DNA from: Mycolicibacterium pyrenivorans
GTDB taxonomy: Bacteria > Actinomycetota > Actinomycetes > Mycobacteriales > Mycobacteriaceae
NCBI RefSeq assembly: GCF_025821625.1
Contig: NZ_JACKSH010000284.1
Location: forward strand, 24,872-76,111
Length of the DNA stretch: 51,240 bases
Direction: 5' to 3'
Translations under genes and position numbers: made by a program
In this document: positions 32,764 through 41,127 of the stretch, one piece after another
Numbering within the stretch: position 1 is the first letter of the stretch
How the letters are laid out: each line of letters opens with the position of its first letter
The notes under the pieces: model-generated
The model's database searches: none
What the model was told of the DNA's origin: nothing
The model's input: the letters and a program-made list of their open reading frames with translations, nothing else

Positions 32764-33211
32764 GAGCCATCCGCTGGCGACTCGGATGGTCAGCCGATGC
32801 GGGGTTCGGCGGCAAATAAGAGGCTCGAAGCCCACTCTGGTAACACTCCCACCGCTGTGAACGGTGCGGACTCTGGTTGCCGGCCGAGGCGAGATTTGTC
32901 TGGCCCGTGCCTTGGGGGACACGAAACCGGCCACGGCAAACTAGGCCCATCGGCACTGCCGCAGCCGGTACCTTCGGCCGGGTGCCGAAACTATGGCAGT
33001 CTGCACCCCCAACGACTCAAACGGCTGTGATATCGCCCGCGACCGCCTTCAACGTCGCCCTCCACGCGCAACGTGAGTGTTTGCTGCGTTGCACCGTTGC
33101 TTTCCGGGCGCGTGAGGTAATCGCGCGACCCAATCGGTCGAATTCCTCACTCCATCTGGCGTTGTCGGTGCGAGCCAGCCCAGCCGCCTGACTCTCAGGG
33201 CAAAGTTGGTG
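32764..33211. other. 448-bp intergenic stretch, likely edge of the mobile module
   Basis: No gene on either strand is convincing: the frames lack ribosome sites and codon bias. I looked for TTGTTGCA or an inverted copy that would match the left side of the module and found none. The right end of the element is therefore undefined. Confidence 0.4.
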
Positions 33212-33979
33212 TCATATCGGCAGCGTGGTGTTGGTGACGAAGGTGTCACGGACCCAAGAGATGAATTCGTTCCACAGCCCGCTCACCAGCGCTAGTCCCA
33301 CGGCGACCAGCAGTACACCGCCGAAGATCTGGATTTCCCTGGTATTTCGACGAAGCCACCCCATCGCGTGCACCGCGCGTGCAGATCCCAACGCCAACAG
33401 GACAAAGGGAATGCCCAGACCTAGACAGTAGGCCACGACGAGGACTACCCCGCGGGCGATGGCCGATCCATTTGTGGCCGAGGACATCGCAATCACGCCA
33501 GTGAGTGTGGGCCCCAGACACGGGGTCCAGCCCAGGCCGAACACCCCGCCCAGCAGCGGCGCACCCGCGATGGTCGACATCGACTTCGGGGTGAACCGGG
33601 CCTGGCGTTGCAGCGCGGGCACGAAGCCCATGAAGACCAGGCCCATCAGGATGGTGACGGCGCCGCCGATACGCTGCAGCAACACCTGATTGGTGATCAC
33701 CGTCGCCGTTAGACCCAGGATCGCGATGGTGCCCATCAGGAACACCGCTGTGAAGCCGGCGATGAACAATCCAGCGGCCGCAGTTACTCGCAGCCGCGCA
33801 CTTCGCGATGTCGATTGGCTTTGCTCGTCGACCCCGACGACCGCTGCAAGGTAGGACAGGTATCCCGGCACCAGGGGAATCACGCAGGGCGAGGCAAAAG
33901 ACACCAATCCGGCCAATGCCGATACCAGCACCGCCAGCAGCACGTGCCCTGACATGGCGATCTCGGTGAATCCGTTCAT
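33212..33979 (-). CDS. ccdA: CcdA-type thiol-electron transporter
   Basis: A 255-residue membrane protein with six helices, of the CcdA/DsbD-beta family. It carries reducing equivalents from cytoplasmic thioredoxin to extracellular thioredoxin-like proteins. The paired cysteines are C32 (FASPCVIPL) and C154 (GWTPCLGP), one in each inverted repeat half. A natural partner is the TlpA-like lipoprotein at 36,803. The start is ATG 33,979, or ATG 33,955. A TACTA/TAGTA dyad lies about 90 bases upstream. Confidence 0.92.
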   Translation of the reverse strand: MNGFTEIAMSGHVLLAVLVSALAGLVSFASPCVIPLVPGYLSYLAAVVGVDEQSQSTSRSARLRVTAAAGLFIAGFTAVFLMGTIAILGLTATVITNQVLLQRIGGAVTILMGLVFMGFVPALQRQARFTPKSMSTIAGAPLLGGVFGLGWTPCLGPTLTGVIAMSSATNGSAIARGVVLVVAYCLGLGIPFVLLALGSARAVHAMGWLRRNTREIQIFGGVLLVAVGLALVSGLWNEFISWVRDTFVTNTTLPI

Positions 33980-34064
33980 CGGCGGCTGCGCATTGCGACC
34001 GCTTCTGCACTCCAGCTACTGGGTCCGCCCACGCCCATCTGCATCATGTCATCACCTACGTATC

Positions 34065-34081
34065 TACTACAGAGGTTAGTA
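34065..34081. promoter_or_regulatory. TACTA-N7-TAGTA dyad upstream of ccdA
   Basis: TACTA (34,065-34,069) and TAGTA (34,077-34,081) are inverted around CAGAGGT. TACTA/TAGTA half-sites are the kind bound by BlaI-family repressors, and a BlaI gene lies at 48,143. ATCTACTA is shared with the longer operator at 49,347, but the full right arm is not. Confidence 0.4.
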
Positions 34082-34488
34082 CCATAGCTGGGAACGGTTT
34101 CGAGACGCTCACGCAACCCCTCGTTTGACGGGCGTGTAATGCGCAGATGCGGCTTCAGCCGTAGACCGTCTGCGCCGAAATCGTTGGTGACTCAACGGCC
34201 ATGCACAATACGGCAGCGCGTCATCCAAGCCGGGGGAGGTGTGTCGGTGCCTGTCCTGTCGCCACGACAGCCCATGGGCGACAACTCGGCACCGTGGTCC
34301 CGGTGCCTTTGGCCCCGCCGCCCGCAGTCTTGGCTGGCCACGTCCCCGGCGCGACGTGCGCATGCGCTGCGCGTCGGTCTACCGCGCCTCCATCGCCGCC
34401 CCACCATCGACCGGCCGGACCGCATCGTCACCCTCGTTTACTTCCACTATCGCCTGTACCAGCCGTAGTGGCGCAGATGGAAATAACT

Positions 34489-34518
34489 TTCTACTGTTCA
34501 GGTACGTAGACAGTAGAA
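34489..34518. promoter_or_regulatory. long inverted-repeat operator before the peroxiredoxin
   Basis: TTCTACTGT and ACAGTAGAA are exact inverted copies with a 12-nt spacer (TCAGGTACGTAG). The same layout, TCTACTRT-N12-AYAGTAGA with GGTAC near the centre, occurs at 49,347-49,378. It ends 40 bases before the ATG of the peroxiredoxin. Confidence 0.65.
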
Positions 34519-34557
34519 GGAGGGGGACGTGCCTCTCCCTGAGATTAGAGGTTTGCG

Positions 34558-35226
34558 ATGACTCTGACGATCGGCGACACCGCCCCGGATTTCGAGGCCG
34601 ATACCACCGAAGGTCGGCTTCGGTTTCACGACTGGATCGGCGATGGCTGGGCGGTGCTGTTCTCCCATCCCCGCGATTTCACCCCGGTGTGTACCACCGA
34701 ACTGGGTTACATGGCCAAGATCAAAACCGAATTCGACCGGCGCGACGTCAAGATCATCGGGCTGTCGGTCGATCCGCTCGACAACCACGCCAGCTGGTCA
34801 CAAGACATCGCCGATACCCAGGGCGTCGCGCCCAATTATCCGATGATCGCCGACACCGATTTCGCGGTGTCCAAGGCCTACGGGATGCTGCCCGCCGACG
34901 CCGCCGGGGACCCCACTGACCGAACTCCCGCGCAGAATGCGACGCTGCGCAACGTCTTTGTGATTTCCCCCGACAAGACCATCGCACTGGTGCTGATCTA
35001 CCCGATGACCATCGGACGCAACTTCGATGAGGTGCTGCGCGTGATCGACGCGCTGCAGTTGACCGCCACCCACAAGGTCGCCACTCCGGCGCAGTGGCGC
35101 CAAGGCGACGATGTGATCATCTCCAATTCGGTCAGCGACGAGGAAGCCCGCCAGATCTATCCGAACGGGTGGCAAGCACCCCGGGCTTACCTGCGCATCG
35201 TCCCGAGCCCGATTCAGCTTGCTTAG
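34558..35226 (+). CDS. 1-Cys peroxiredoxin (Prx6 type)
   Basis: A 222-residue peroxiredoxin. The peroxidatic C45 lies in PRDFTPVCTTELG, with T42 completing the site. The length and long C-terminal extension (RQIYPNGWQAPRAYLRIVPSP) place it in the Prx6 group rather than AhpC. It reduces hydrogen peroxide or organic peroxides in the cytoplasm using a small thiol, here probably mycothiol. The GAGATTAGAGG leader precedes the ATG, and the long dyad just upstream suggests control by the same regulator as the MPT63-like gene. Confidence 0.92.
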   Translation: MTLTIGDTAPDFEADTTEGRLRFHDWIGDGWAVLFSHPRDFTPVCTTELGYMAKIKTEFDRRDVKIIGLSVDPLDNHASWSQDIADTQGVAPNYPMIADTDFAVSKAYGMLPADAAGDPTDRTPAQNATLRNVFVISPDKTIALVLIYPMTIGRNFDEVLRVIDALQLTATHKVATPAQWRQGDDVIISNSVSDEEARQIYPNGWQAPRAYLRIVPSPIQLA

Positions 35227-35336
35227 CCCAACAGGACAAGTGTTGGGATGGCTGCATCGGGTGCTCGACCGGCGACACTAAGGGGTACCCGAGGTAGTCG
35301 GGGCGTAGGGGCGAGCATCGTCGATGTCAATGCTGG

Positions 35337-36323
35337 TCACCTCTGTTCGGTATGGGGTTGTAGAAGGGTGCGGCGCAAGAATGCGATCTGATCGTTGACG
35401 ACGCGATCTATCCAAGGTTCATTGAATAGGTCGAAATGCCCGATGGGGTAGCGTTGTAGCTCTCCGCGCGGCGCGTGCTTGGCCACTTCGATCGCGGGTT
35501 GGGGCGGTGCAATGGCGTCGCCGTCGCAGACGGACACCAGAAGCGGGCATGACACCAGATTGGCCCGGCGCGCCGGCCGGTCGGCGCGCATCTGCAGCAC
35601 GATCCGGGCGGGGATCGTGGGCTCCCAGCCGACCGGGTCGGCGGGCATGATCGACGCAAATCCGGCGGCGGCATCGGGTGTGGTCAACATCGACATTGAG
35701 CCGGGTGCTCCGGCCAGCTCGATCCGTAGGGGTTCGCGGCCGCATCGTGCACGCAAGTTGTCGCGGATCCCTCGCCATGCCATCCGATAGCCATGCCGTC
35801 GGCGGGCGTAGCGGATTGCCGCGGCGGCTGCGGCGCGCCCGTCGACGAACGGATTTTGTATGATCGCCGCGGCGATGTCGTGGTCGCGGCCGGCGGTGGC
35901 AAGTACATGTCCACCGCCAAAAGAAGTGCCCCACAGGGCGATTCGGTCATGATCGATGCCGCTGAAGCGGCGGACGAGAGAGATGGCTGCGCGGTCATCG
36001 GCGCGCTGTCGCCTGATGTCGATCAGGCCGCGGGGTTCACCGGCGCTGGTGCCCAGGTGGCGGTAATCGAAGGTGAGGGCGGCTATGCCGACGGCGGCGA
36101 AGCGGATCGCGAAATCGGGCAAGGCCGCGCTTCGGATACCGCCGATGCCATGGGCTAGCACCACGCAGGGATGCGGTGGGGGACTCGTTGGCCGGTACAG
36201 CCACCCCTCGCATCGTTGGCCGCCGGATTCGAAGTTGATGTTCTCGCGGACCACGCCGGTGCCGCGGCCGCAGAAGGGAAGGGTTGTAGACACGGCCGCC
36301 AGCGTGCGCGTTAATGTCGACAT
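35337..36323 (-). CDS. alpha/beta hydrolase
   Basis: A 328-residue hydrolase. Catalytic residues can be placed: nucleophile serine in WGTSFGGGH, aspartate in SVCDGDAIAPP, histidine in IGHFDLF, and the oxyanion HGIGG loop near residue 58. It belongs to the peptidase S15/dienelactone-hydrolase-like group; the substrate is unknown. The start ATG at 36,323 overlaps the ATG of the divergent MerR gene (CATG), an unusual arrangement that either forces leaderless transcripts or means the true start is downstream. The MerR-peroxiredoxin context suggests a stress role. Confidence 0.85.
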   Translation of the reverse strand: MSTLTRTLAAVSTTLPFCGRGTGVVRENINFESGGQRCEGWLYRPTSPPPHPCVVLAHGIGGIRSAALPDFAIRFAAVGIAALTFDYRHLGTSAGEPRGLIDIRRQRADDRAAISLVRRFSGIDHDRIALWGTSFGGGHVLATAGRDHDIAAAIIQNPFVDGRAAAAAAIRYARRRHGYRMAWRGIRDNLRARCGREPLRIELAGAPGSMSMLTTPDAAAGFASIMPADPVGWEPTIPARIVLQMRADRPARRANLVSCPLLVSVCDGDAIAPPQPAIEVAKHAPRGELQRYPIGHFDLFNEPWIDRVVNDQIAFLRRTLLQPHTEQR

Positions 36324-36732
36324 GAAGTCAAGCGGTGAGGGCCGAGAAATTTCGATCGGCGAGTTGGCCGAACATTTCGGGCTGGCTACCCATGTGCTGC
36401 GTCACTGGGAATAGATGGGGTTGGTGGTTCCGCGCCGCACCTCGACGGGTCACCGAATGTACGGCCTTGCGGATCGCTATCGAGTGGCCGCGATTGTGCA
36501 GGCGAAGGCGGCCGGGATGAGTCTTGACAGTATTCGTGCGATGTTGACCGCAGCCACCCCAGCCGAGCGCAACAGGGTCTTGCAACACCAGTACGACGCG
36601 CTGAGCCAGCGCGTCGTCGAAGCCCAAGCCGCACTCGCCCTTATCGACACCGCGCTCGGCTGTGAACACGGCGACCTCGCCAGTTGTCCGCGCTTCCGCG
36701 CGGTGCTGGCCGAACGTGTCAGGCATCCCTAG
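36322..36732 (+). pseudogene. MerR-family regulator interrupted by an amber codon
   Basis: Read through, this is a 136-residue MerR protein: the HTH (ISIGELAEHFGLATHVLRHWE), then TAG at 36,412-36,414, then MGLVVPRRTSTGHRMYGLADRYRVAAIVQAKAAG and a coiled-coil effector part ending in GCEHGDLASCPRF. MerR proteins normally have an uninterrupted LRHWE-x-MGL, so one base change created the stop. Either the gene is dead, or ATG 36,415 makes a fragment without the first HTH helices. The two C-terminal cysteines recall metal-binding MerRs. Confidence 0.75.
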
Positions 36733-36802
36733 CGGCGTGGTCAGATACCCCCACGATGCGAGTGCTGCGGGTACTGCGGCCGGTTCGCCACTATGCAATA
36801 TG

Positions 36803-37396
36803 TCAGGGCTCGGTGGTCAGCCGGTCCAGTAGCGGCCGTAGGTCTTCGGCCAGTAGTGCCATGAGATACACCGCTGCAACTCTGTGCTGGCGGTCGAGGA
36901 CCATGGTGGTGGGTACGACGCTGGTTGGATAGGTGCGTCCCAGCGTGATGAGGCTGCGCAGCGATGGGTCGAAGATGGAGGGATATTGAACGTCGCGGTC
37001 GGTGACGAAATCGCGTGCGGTGTCGCGGTTGTCGCGGACGTCGATACCCAGGAACTGCACGCCGCGGTCACGGTATTCGGCGTAAACCGTTTCCAGTTCT
37101 GGAGTTTCGGTGCGGCATGGCGCACACCAGGAGCCCCACACATTGATGAGGACCACTTTCCCGGTGAAATCCGACAACCGGATCGGTGCGTCGGTAAACA
37201 GATCGGGTCCGGTTAGATCCCCGATCGTGCCTCGTGTGGAGGGAGGGTCATAGAAGATCGCGGTCTGTCCGCCGGGCGATACGAAGTCAAAGGTGCCGCC
37301 TTGGGCGACGGCGCCCTCGCCGGTGGTGCAGCCGGCAACCGTGGCTGCGACGATAAGGGCTGCCACGACGGCGACGATTTGCCTAAGGCTAGTCAC
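36803..37396 (-). CDS. TlpA/ResA-like thioredoxin lipoprotein
   Basis: A 197-residue exported lipoprotein. The signal peptide ends at lipobox VAGC (C23). A thioredoxin fold follows, with redox site WGSWCAPC (C91 and C94), and the cis-proline loop SVVPTTMVLD. TlpA/ResA proteins reduce disulfides outside the membrane and are recharged by CcdA; a ccdA gene lies at 33,212. It is the last gene of the cmtR-ctpG-lspA-cadD run on this strand, 60 bases after cadD. Start ATG 37,396. Confidence 0.9.
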   Translation of the reverse strand: MTSLRQIVAVVAALIVAATVAGCTTGEGAVAQGGTFDFVSPGGQTAIFYDPPSTRGTIGDLTGPDLFTDAPIRLSDFTGKVVLINVWGSWCAPCRTETPELETVYAEYRDRGVQFLGIDVRDNRDTARDFVTDRDVQYPSIFDPSLRSLITLGRTYPTSVVPTTMVLDRQHRVAAVYLMALLAEDLRPLLDRLTTEP

Positions 37397-37456
37397 GAGG
37401 AGTCCTCTCGATGGTTCATGTTGGCGCCGGAGTGCACCGCTGGTGTTCGTGGCTGC

Positions 37457-38059
37457 CTAGTTCTCGAAGGCGAGACCGCTGACGAGGATCACGATGCCCA
37501 GGCCTATCAGGACGATCGGGAAGAGGACGTGTTCCCAGCGTTCGAGGACTTCTGCGATCGGCCGGCGGGTGGCGACGAATCTGGCGGCGACGACCAGCAC
37601 CGAGACGAGCACGAGGAACACGGCACAGTAAGCCACCACGGCCGCCGGTCCCACGCTCAAGAACACCGGAACGTAGACGCCGATGTTGTCGCCGCCGTTG
37701 GCGAAGGTGACTGCTGCGACGGTTAACACGCCGACGTTCTTGCCAGCGACTTTGCCGTCGTCGTCATCATCATCATCGTTGCCGCGCCAGGTTTGCCACG
37801 CCGCCCACAGTCCCAGGGCGAGGGGGATGAGTCCGAAGTACGGGATCACTTCTGGGGGAAGGAACGCTCCGGCACCCAGCGTCACGAGCACAGCCGCACC
37901 CAGAATCCCGGCGAATCCCAGGTATTGGCCTGCGGTGATCCGGGCCGTGGTTCCGCGTTGTCCTGCGCCGCGGGCGAAAAACAGTGAGAGCACGATGATG
38001 TCGTCGATGTTGGTGACGATGAACAGGCCGATTGCGGGCAGCACTGAGGACAAGATCAT
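37457..38059 (-). CDS. cadD: CadD-family cadmium resistance transporter
   Basis: A 200-residue membrane protein with five to six helices. Signature blocks NIDDIIVL and FANGGDNIGVY match CadD, which gives cadmium resistance in staphylococci. The loop after helix three holds seven aspartates in a row (95-101), encoded by a GTC/ATC triplet repeat on the given strand; it may bind metal in the cytoplasm. ATG 38,059 has GGAGG upstream and overlaps the lspA stop by four bases. It adds a second cadmium route next to the P1B ATPase. Confidence 0.9.
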   Translation of the reverse strand: MILSSVLPAIGLFIVTNIDDIIVLSLFFARGAGQRGTTARITAGQYLGFAGILGAAVLVTLGAGAFLPPEVIPYFGLIPLALGLWAAWQTWRGNDDDDDDDGKVAGKNVGVLTVAAVTFANGGDNIGVYVPVFLSVGPAAVVAYCAVFLVLVSVLVVAARFVATRRPIAEVLERWEHVLFPIVLIGLGIVILVSGLAFEN

Positions 38060-38562
38060 CCGTTTACCTCCGAGTCTGCGGTATCGCTTGCCCGCCAACT
38101 AGCCACAACGAGGGCGGCTGCCCCGGTGACGACGAAGACGTCAGCGAGGTTGAAGGTGGGAAACCAGCCAGTGTGTAGGTAGTCGGTGACCTGCCCATCA
38201 GCGGCGCGGTCGATCACGTTGGCCACCGCCCCACCCAGCATCGCCGCAAGTGCCAGCACGACGGGCAGCGCCGCGGTGCGCGTGAGGCGTACCGCGAACA
38301 CTGCCAAACCGGCCACGATCAGGCCGGTGACGCCGAGCAGGGCCGCTGGCGGCAGGGTGTCCCCGAGACTGAATGCCACACCGGGGTTGAACGCCAGCCG
38401 CAGATCTAGCAGCCCGAGATCTGTTGAGTTGCCGCCGGTCAGTGCGCGACCGGCCCACGCCTTCAAGCCCAGGTCAAGTGCCGCCACGGTGACCACCGTG
38501 GCGGCAAGGGCGATCCGCCCCCGTCTCACTCGGGTGTCGGTGTCGGTGTGGTCGGTGGTCAC
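38056..38562 (-). CDS. lspA: lipoprotein signal peptidase (LspA)
   Basis: A 168-residue membrane aspartyl protease that removes the signal peptide from lipoproteins. Catalytic residues D118 (GGAVANVIDR) and D141 (FNLADVF) and N115 are present; four hydrophobic segments are visible. It overlaps both the P1B ATPase and cadD by four bases. Extra lspA copies are known in metal-resistance clusters, for example beside PbrA-type pumps. Here it could process the TlpA-like lipoprotein in the same run. The chromosome will hold the housekeeping copy. Confidence 0.93.
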   Translation of the reverse strand: MTTDHTDTDTRVRRGRIALAATVVTVAALDLGLKAWAGRALTGGNSTDLGLLDLRLAFNPGVAFSLGDTLPPAALLGVTGLIVAGLAVFAVRLTRTAALPVVLALAAMLGGAVANVIDRAADGQVTDYLHTGWFPTFNLADVFVVTGAAALVVASWRASDTADSEVNG

Positions 38563-40526
38563 GACGGCGCACCCACGACGGCCGCGCGTATCGGTCGCGC
38601 CACCTCGTGCAGTGCCGCATCGGCCAGCGGTTTGGTACGCCCAGCGCGCACCCCGTTGGCAATGACGATGATCTCGGCGAGTTCGTGGACGAGCACGACG
38701 GCGGCCAGTCCGAGGATGCCGAACAGCGCCAGCGGCATCAGCACGATGATCAGCCCGAGGGATAGACCGAGGTTCTGCAACATGATTCGCCGCGCACGGC
38801 GGGCGTGCCGGAACGCTTGAGGAAGGTGGCGCAGGTCTTCGCCCATCAACGCCACGTCGGCTGTTTCGATGGCAACGTCGGTGCCCATCGCTCCCATGGC
38901 GATGCCGATGTCGGCGGTGGCCAGCGCGGGAGCGTCGTTGACCCCGTCGCCGACCATCGCTGTGGGACGCTGGCTGCGAAGCTGTTCGATCAGTCGGGCC
39001 TTGTCCTCGGGGCGCAGCTCGGCGTGCACGTCCTCGATACCGACATCGCGGGCCAAACTCGCTGCGGTGGTGTGGTTGTCGCCGGTGAGCATGGCCACGT
39101 GGTAGCCGTCGCGGCGCAGTTGGGCGATGACTTCGGCGGCTTCGGGGCGCAGCTCGTCGCGCACGGCAACGGCGCCCACCACCTGACCGGCAACTTCGAC
39201 GAGGACGGCGGTGGCACCGGCCTGCTGCATCCGGGTGACGTCACCGGCCAGTGGGCCTGGGTCGAGCCAGCCGGGGCGGCCCAGCCGGATGGCGTGCCCA
39301 TCGCGATGTCCGGTGAGTCCGGCTCCGGTGACGGCTTCGACGTCAGTGGCTGGGGTGACCTCTTTAACGGCGGCCAGGATCGCAGCGGCGAGGGGATGCT
39401 CGCTGCGCGACTCCAACGCTGCGGCCAGGTCCAGCACCTGTTCCGAGGTCGATCCGTTGATTGTGACGACTTCGATGACGGCGGGCCGATTGGCGGTCAG
39501 TGTGCCGGTCTTGTCCAAGGCAACCCCGCGGATTCTGCCGAGCCCTTCAAGTGCGGCGCCGCCCTTGACCAGTGATCCCAGCTTGCTGGCGGCGCCAATG
39601 GCGGCGACGACCGTGACTGGCACAGAAATCGCCAGTGCGCACGGTGACGCGGCGACCAGCACCACCAAGGCGCGTTCGATCCACGTGGCCGGGTCGCCGA
39701 ACACGCTGCCGATTACCGCGATCGACGCCGCGGCGATCATGATTCCGGGCACCAGTGGTTTGGCGATGCGATCGGCCAGGCGCTGCGAGGAACCCTTGCG
39801 GGATTGCTCGGCCTCCACGATGCGCACGATGCGGGCCAGCGAGTTGTCCTCGGCCGTGGTGGTGACCTCGACCTCAAGCACACCGGTGCCATTGATCGAC
39901 CCGGCGAACACCTCGTCTCCGGGACCGGCCTCCACGGGAACCGACTCACCGGTAATGGCCGAAACATCGAGCGCGGTGCGGCCATGACGGATGATGCCGT
40001 CGGTGGCGAGACGCTCACCGGGCTTGACCACCATACGGTCACCGATCCGCAATTCCGCAGGCGCAACGGTCTTTTCGCCGCCATCGCGTAGAACGGTCGC
40101 CTCGTCGGGCACCAGTGACAACAGGGCGCGCAGCCCGCGGCGGGTGCGGGTCAACGAATATTCTTCCAGCCCTTCGCTGATCGAGAACAAGAAGGCCAGC
40201 ATCGCGGCCTCGCCGACTTCCCCGAGGATCACCGCGCCGACGGCGGCGATCGTCATCAGCGTGCCGACGCCGATCTTGCCTTTGGCCAGCCGTCTGAGGG
40301 TAGACGGCACGAAGGTGTAGGCACCGGCCAGCAGCCCGATCGCTTCCAGAGTGAGCACGACCGACTCGGCGGCATCGACTCCTCCGGCGATCAGGGAAGC
40401 CAGCAGGAAGACTCCGGAGATGGCGGCGAACTGCAATTCCTTGATCTGCCAGAGCCGTTCGGGCTCACCGTCCCGTTCGTCGGTGTCGCGGGGCTCGTCG
40501 TTGCCGCATCCGCAGGCGTCACTCAT
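38559..40526 (-). CDS. ctpG: P1B-type heavy-metal ATPase (CtpG/CadA-like), copy 2
   Basis: A 655-residue pump with the same plan as the copy at 8,578: DACGCG at the N-terminus, TGES, SPCALAISVP, DKTGTLT, GDGVND and HELAEIIVIANGVRAGR at the end. Long stretches are identical between the copies, but the N-terminal 70 residues and many silent sites differ, so it is a diverged duplicate rather than a recent copy. Here the operon continues into lspA, cadD and the TlpA-like gene. The start overlaps the cmtR stop by four bases. Confidence 0.95.
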   Translation of the reverse strand: MSDACGCGNDEPRDTDERDGEPERLWQIKELQFAAISGVFLLASLIAGGVDAAESVVLTLEAIGLLAGAYTFVPSTLRRLAKGKIGVGTLMTIAAVGAVILGEVGEAAMLAFLFSISEGLEEYSLTRTRRGLRALLSLVPDEATVLRDGGEKTVAPAELRIGDRMVVKPGERLATDGIIRHGRTALDVSAITGESVPVEAGPGDEVFAGSINGTGVLEVEVTTTAEDNSLARIVRIVEAEQSRKGSSQRLADRIAKPLVPGIMIAAASIAVIGSVFGDPATWIERALVVLVAASPCALAISVPVTVVAAIGAASKLGSLVKGGAALEGLGRIRGVALDKTGTLTANRPAVIEVVTINGSTSEQVLDLAAALESRSEHPLAAAILAAVKEVTPATDVEAVTGAGLTGHRDGHAIRLGRPGWLDPGPLAGDVTRMQQAGATAVLVEVAGQVVGAVAVRDELRPEAAEVIAQLRRDGYHVAMLTGDNHTTAASLARDVGIEDVHAELRPEDKARLIEQLRSQRPTAMVGDGVNDAPALATADIGIAMGAMGTDVAIETADVALMGEDLRHLPQAFRHARRARRIMLQNLGLSLGLIIVLMPLALFGILGLAAVVLVHELAEIIVIANGVRAGRTKPLADAALHEVARPIRAAVVGAPS

Positions 40527-40936
40527 CGGCGGGGCTCCTCGGTATCGATCGTCGTCGTTGTGTGGGCGTTGGTTCCGTAGTTAGGGCACAACGCCACCGT
40601 GTTGCCGGTCGCGGCCAGCAGCGTCTCCGCTGAGGCCAGCAGATCCATGAGTTCCGGTCGGGTCAGCGAGTAGAACATCTGCCGGCCTTCGGGGCGTCCG
40701 ATCACGAGACCGCAGTCCCGCAGACAGGCGACATGGGCTGAGACAGTGGACTGCGCCAACCCCAGCTCGCCGATCAAGTCAGCCACGCGCGCCTCACCGT
40801 CGGCCAGGCGGCGCACGATCGCCAGCCGGGCGGAATCGGAGAGACTATGAAACAGCGCTACCGCAGCATTCAGATTCGAAGAGGTTCCACCTGCTGAGCC
40901 GACAGCCGCGCAATCATCCGACACATTCATCGCCAT
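40523..40936 (-). CDS. cmtR: CmtR-like metal-sensing ArsR repressor, copy 2
   Basis: A 137-residue repressor closely related to the copy at 10,554. The sensor cysteines are C71 and C75 (HVACLRDCGLV) and C117 (ALCPNYG). An ATG at 40,951 would add five residues, but by comparison with copy 1 the start lies at 40,936 or 40,930. The GATGATA motif at 40,943-40,949 overlaps the upstream start, suggesting autoregulation. It leads the cmtR-ctpG-lspA-cadD-tlpA run. Differences in the N-terminus (extra Cys in DDCAAVG) may tune the metal response. Confidence 0.9.
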   Translation of the reverse strand: MAMNVSDDCAAVGSAGGTSSNLNAAVALFHSLSDSARLAIVRRLADGEARVADLIGELGLAQSTVSAHVACLRDCGLVIGRPEGRQMFYSLTRPELMDLLASAETLLAATGNTVALCPNYGTNAHTTTTIDTEEPRR

Positions 40937-41127
40937 TTGACGATGATACATGGTCCCCGGCGATACTTCGCGCCTGGAGTGTCCGCTTACGCCGGCTGCG
41001 GTCCCAGGGGGCTGAGCGGAAGGTGTGAAGCCGCCGCCATCAATGGAACGCTGAGGGCGATCTGTTGGCCTTGCGCCTGATGCAATTCAGCCAGGTGGCA
41101 CTTATCGGGGCTGCTGGCCTCCCATGG

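Noticed and set aside
32764..32900. A possible tRNA relic in the stretch after the zinc-ribbon gene (GGGCTTCGAGCC resembles a T-arm)
   Set aside because: I could not build an acceptor stem, D-arm or anticodon arm around it.
34109..34540. Short overlapping open frames between ccdA and the peroxiredoxin
   Set aside because: No start with a ribosome site and no protein-like composition; the region carries operators instead.
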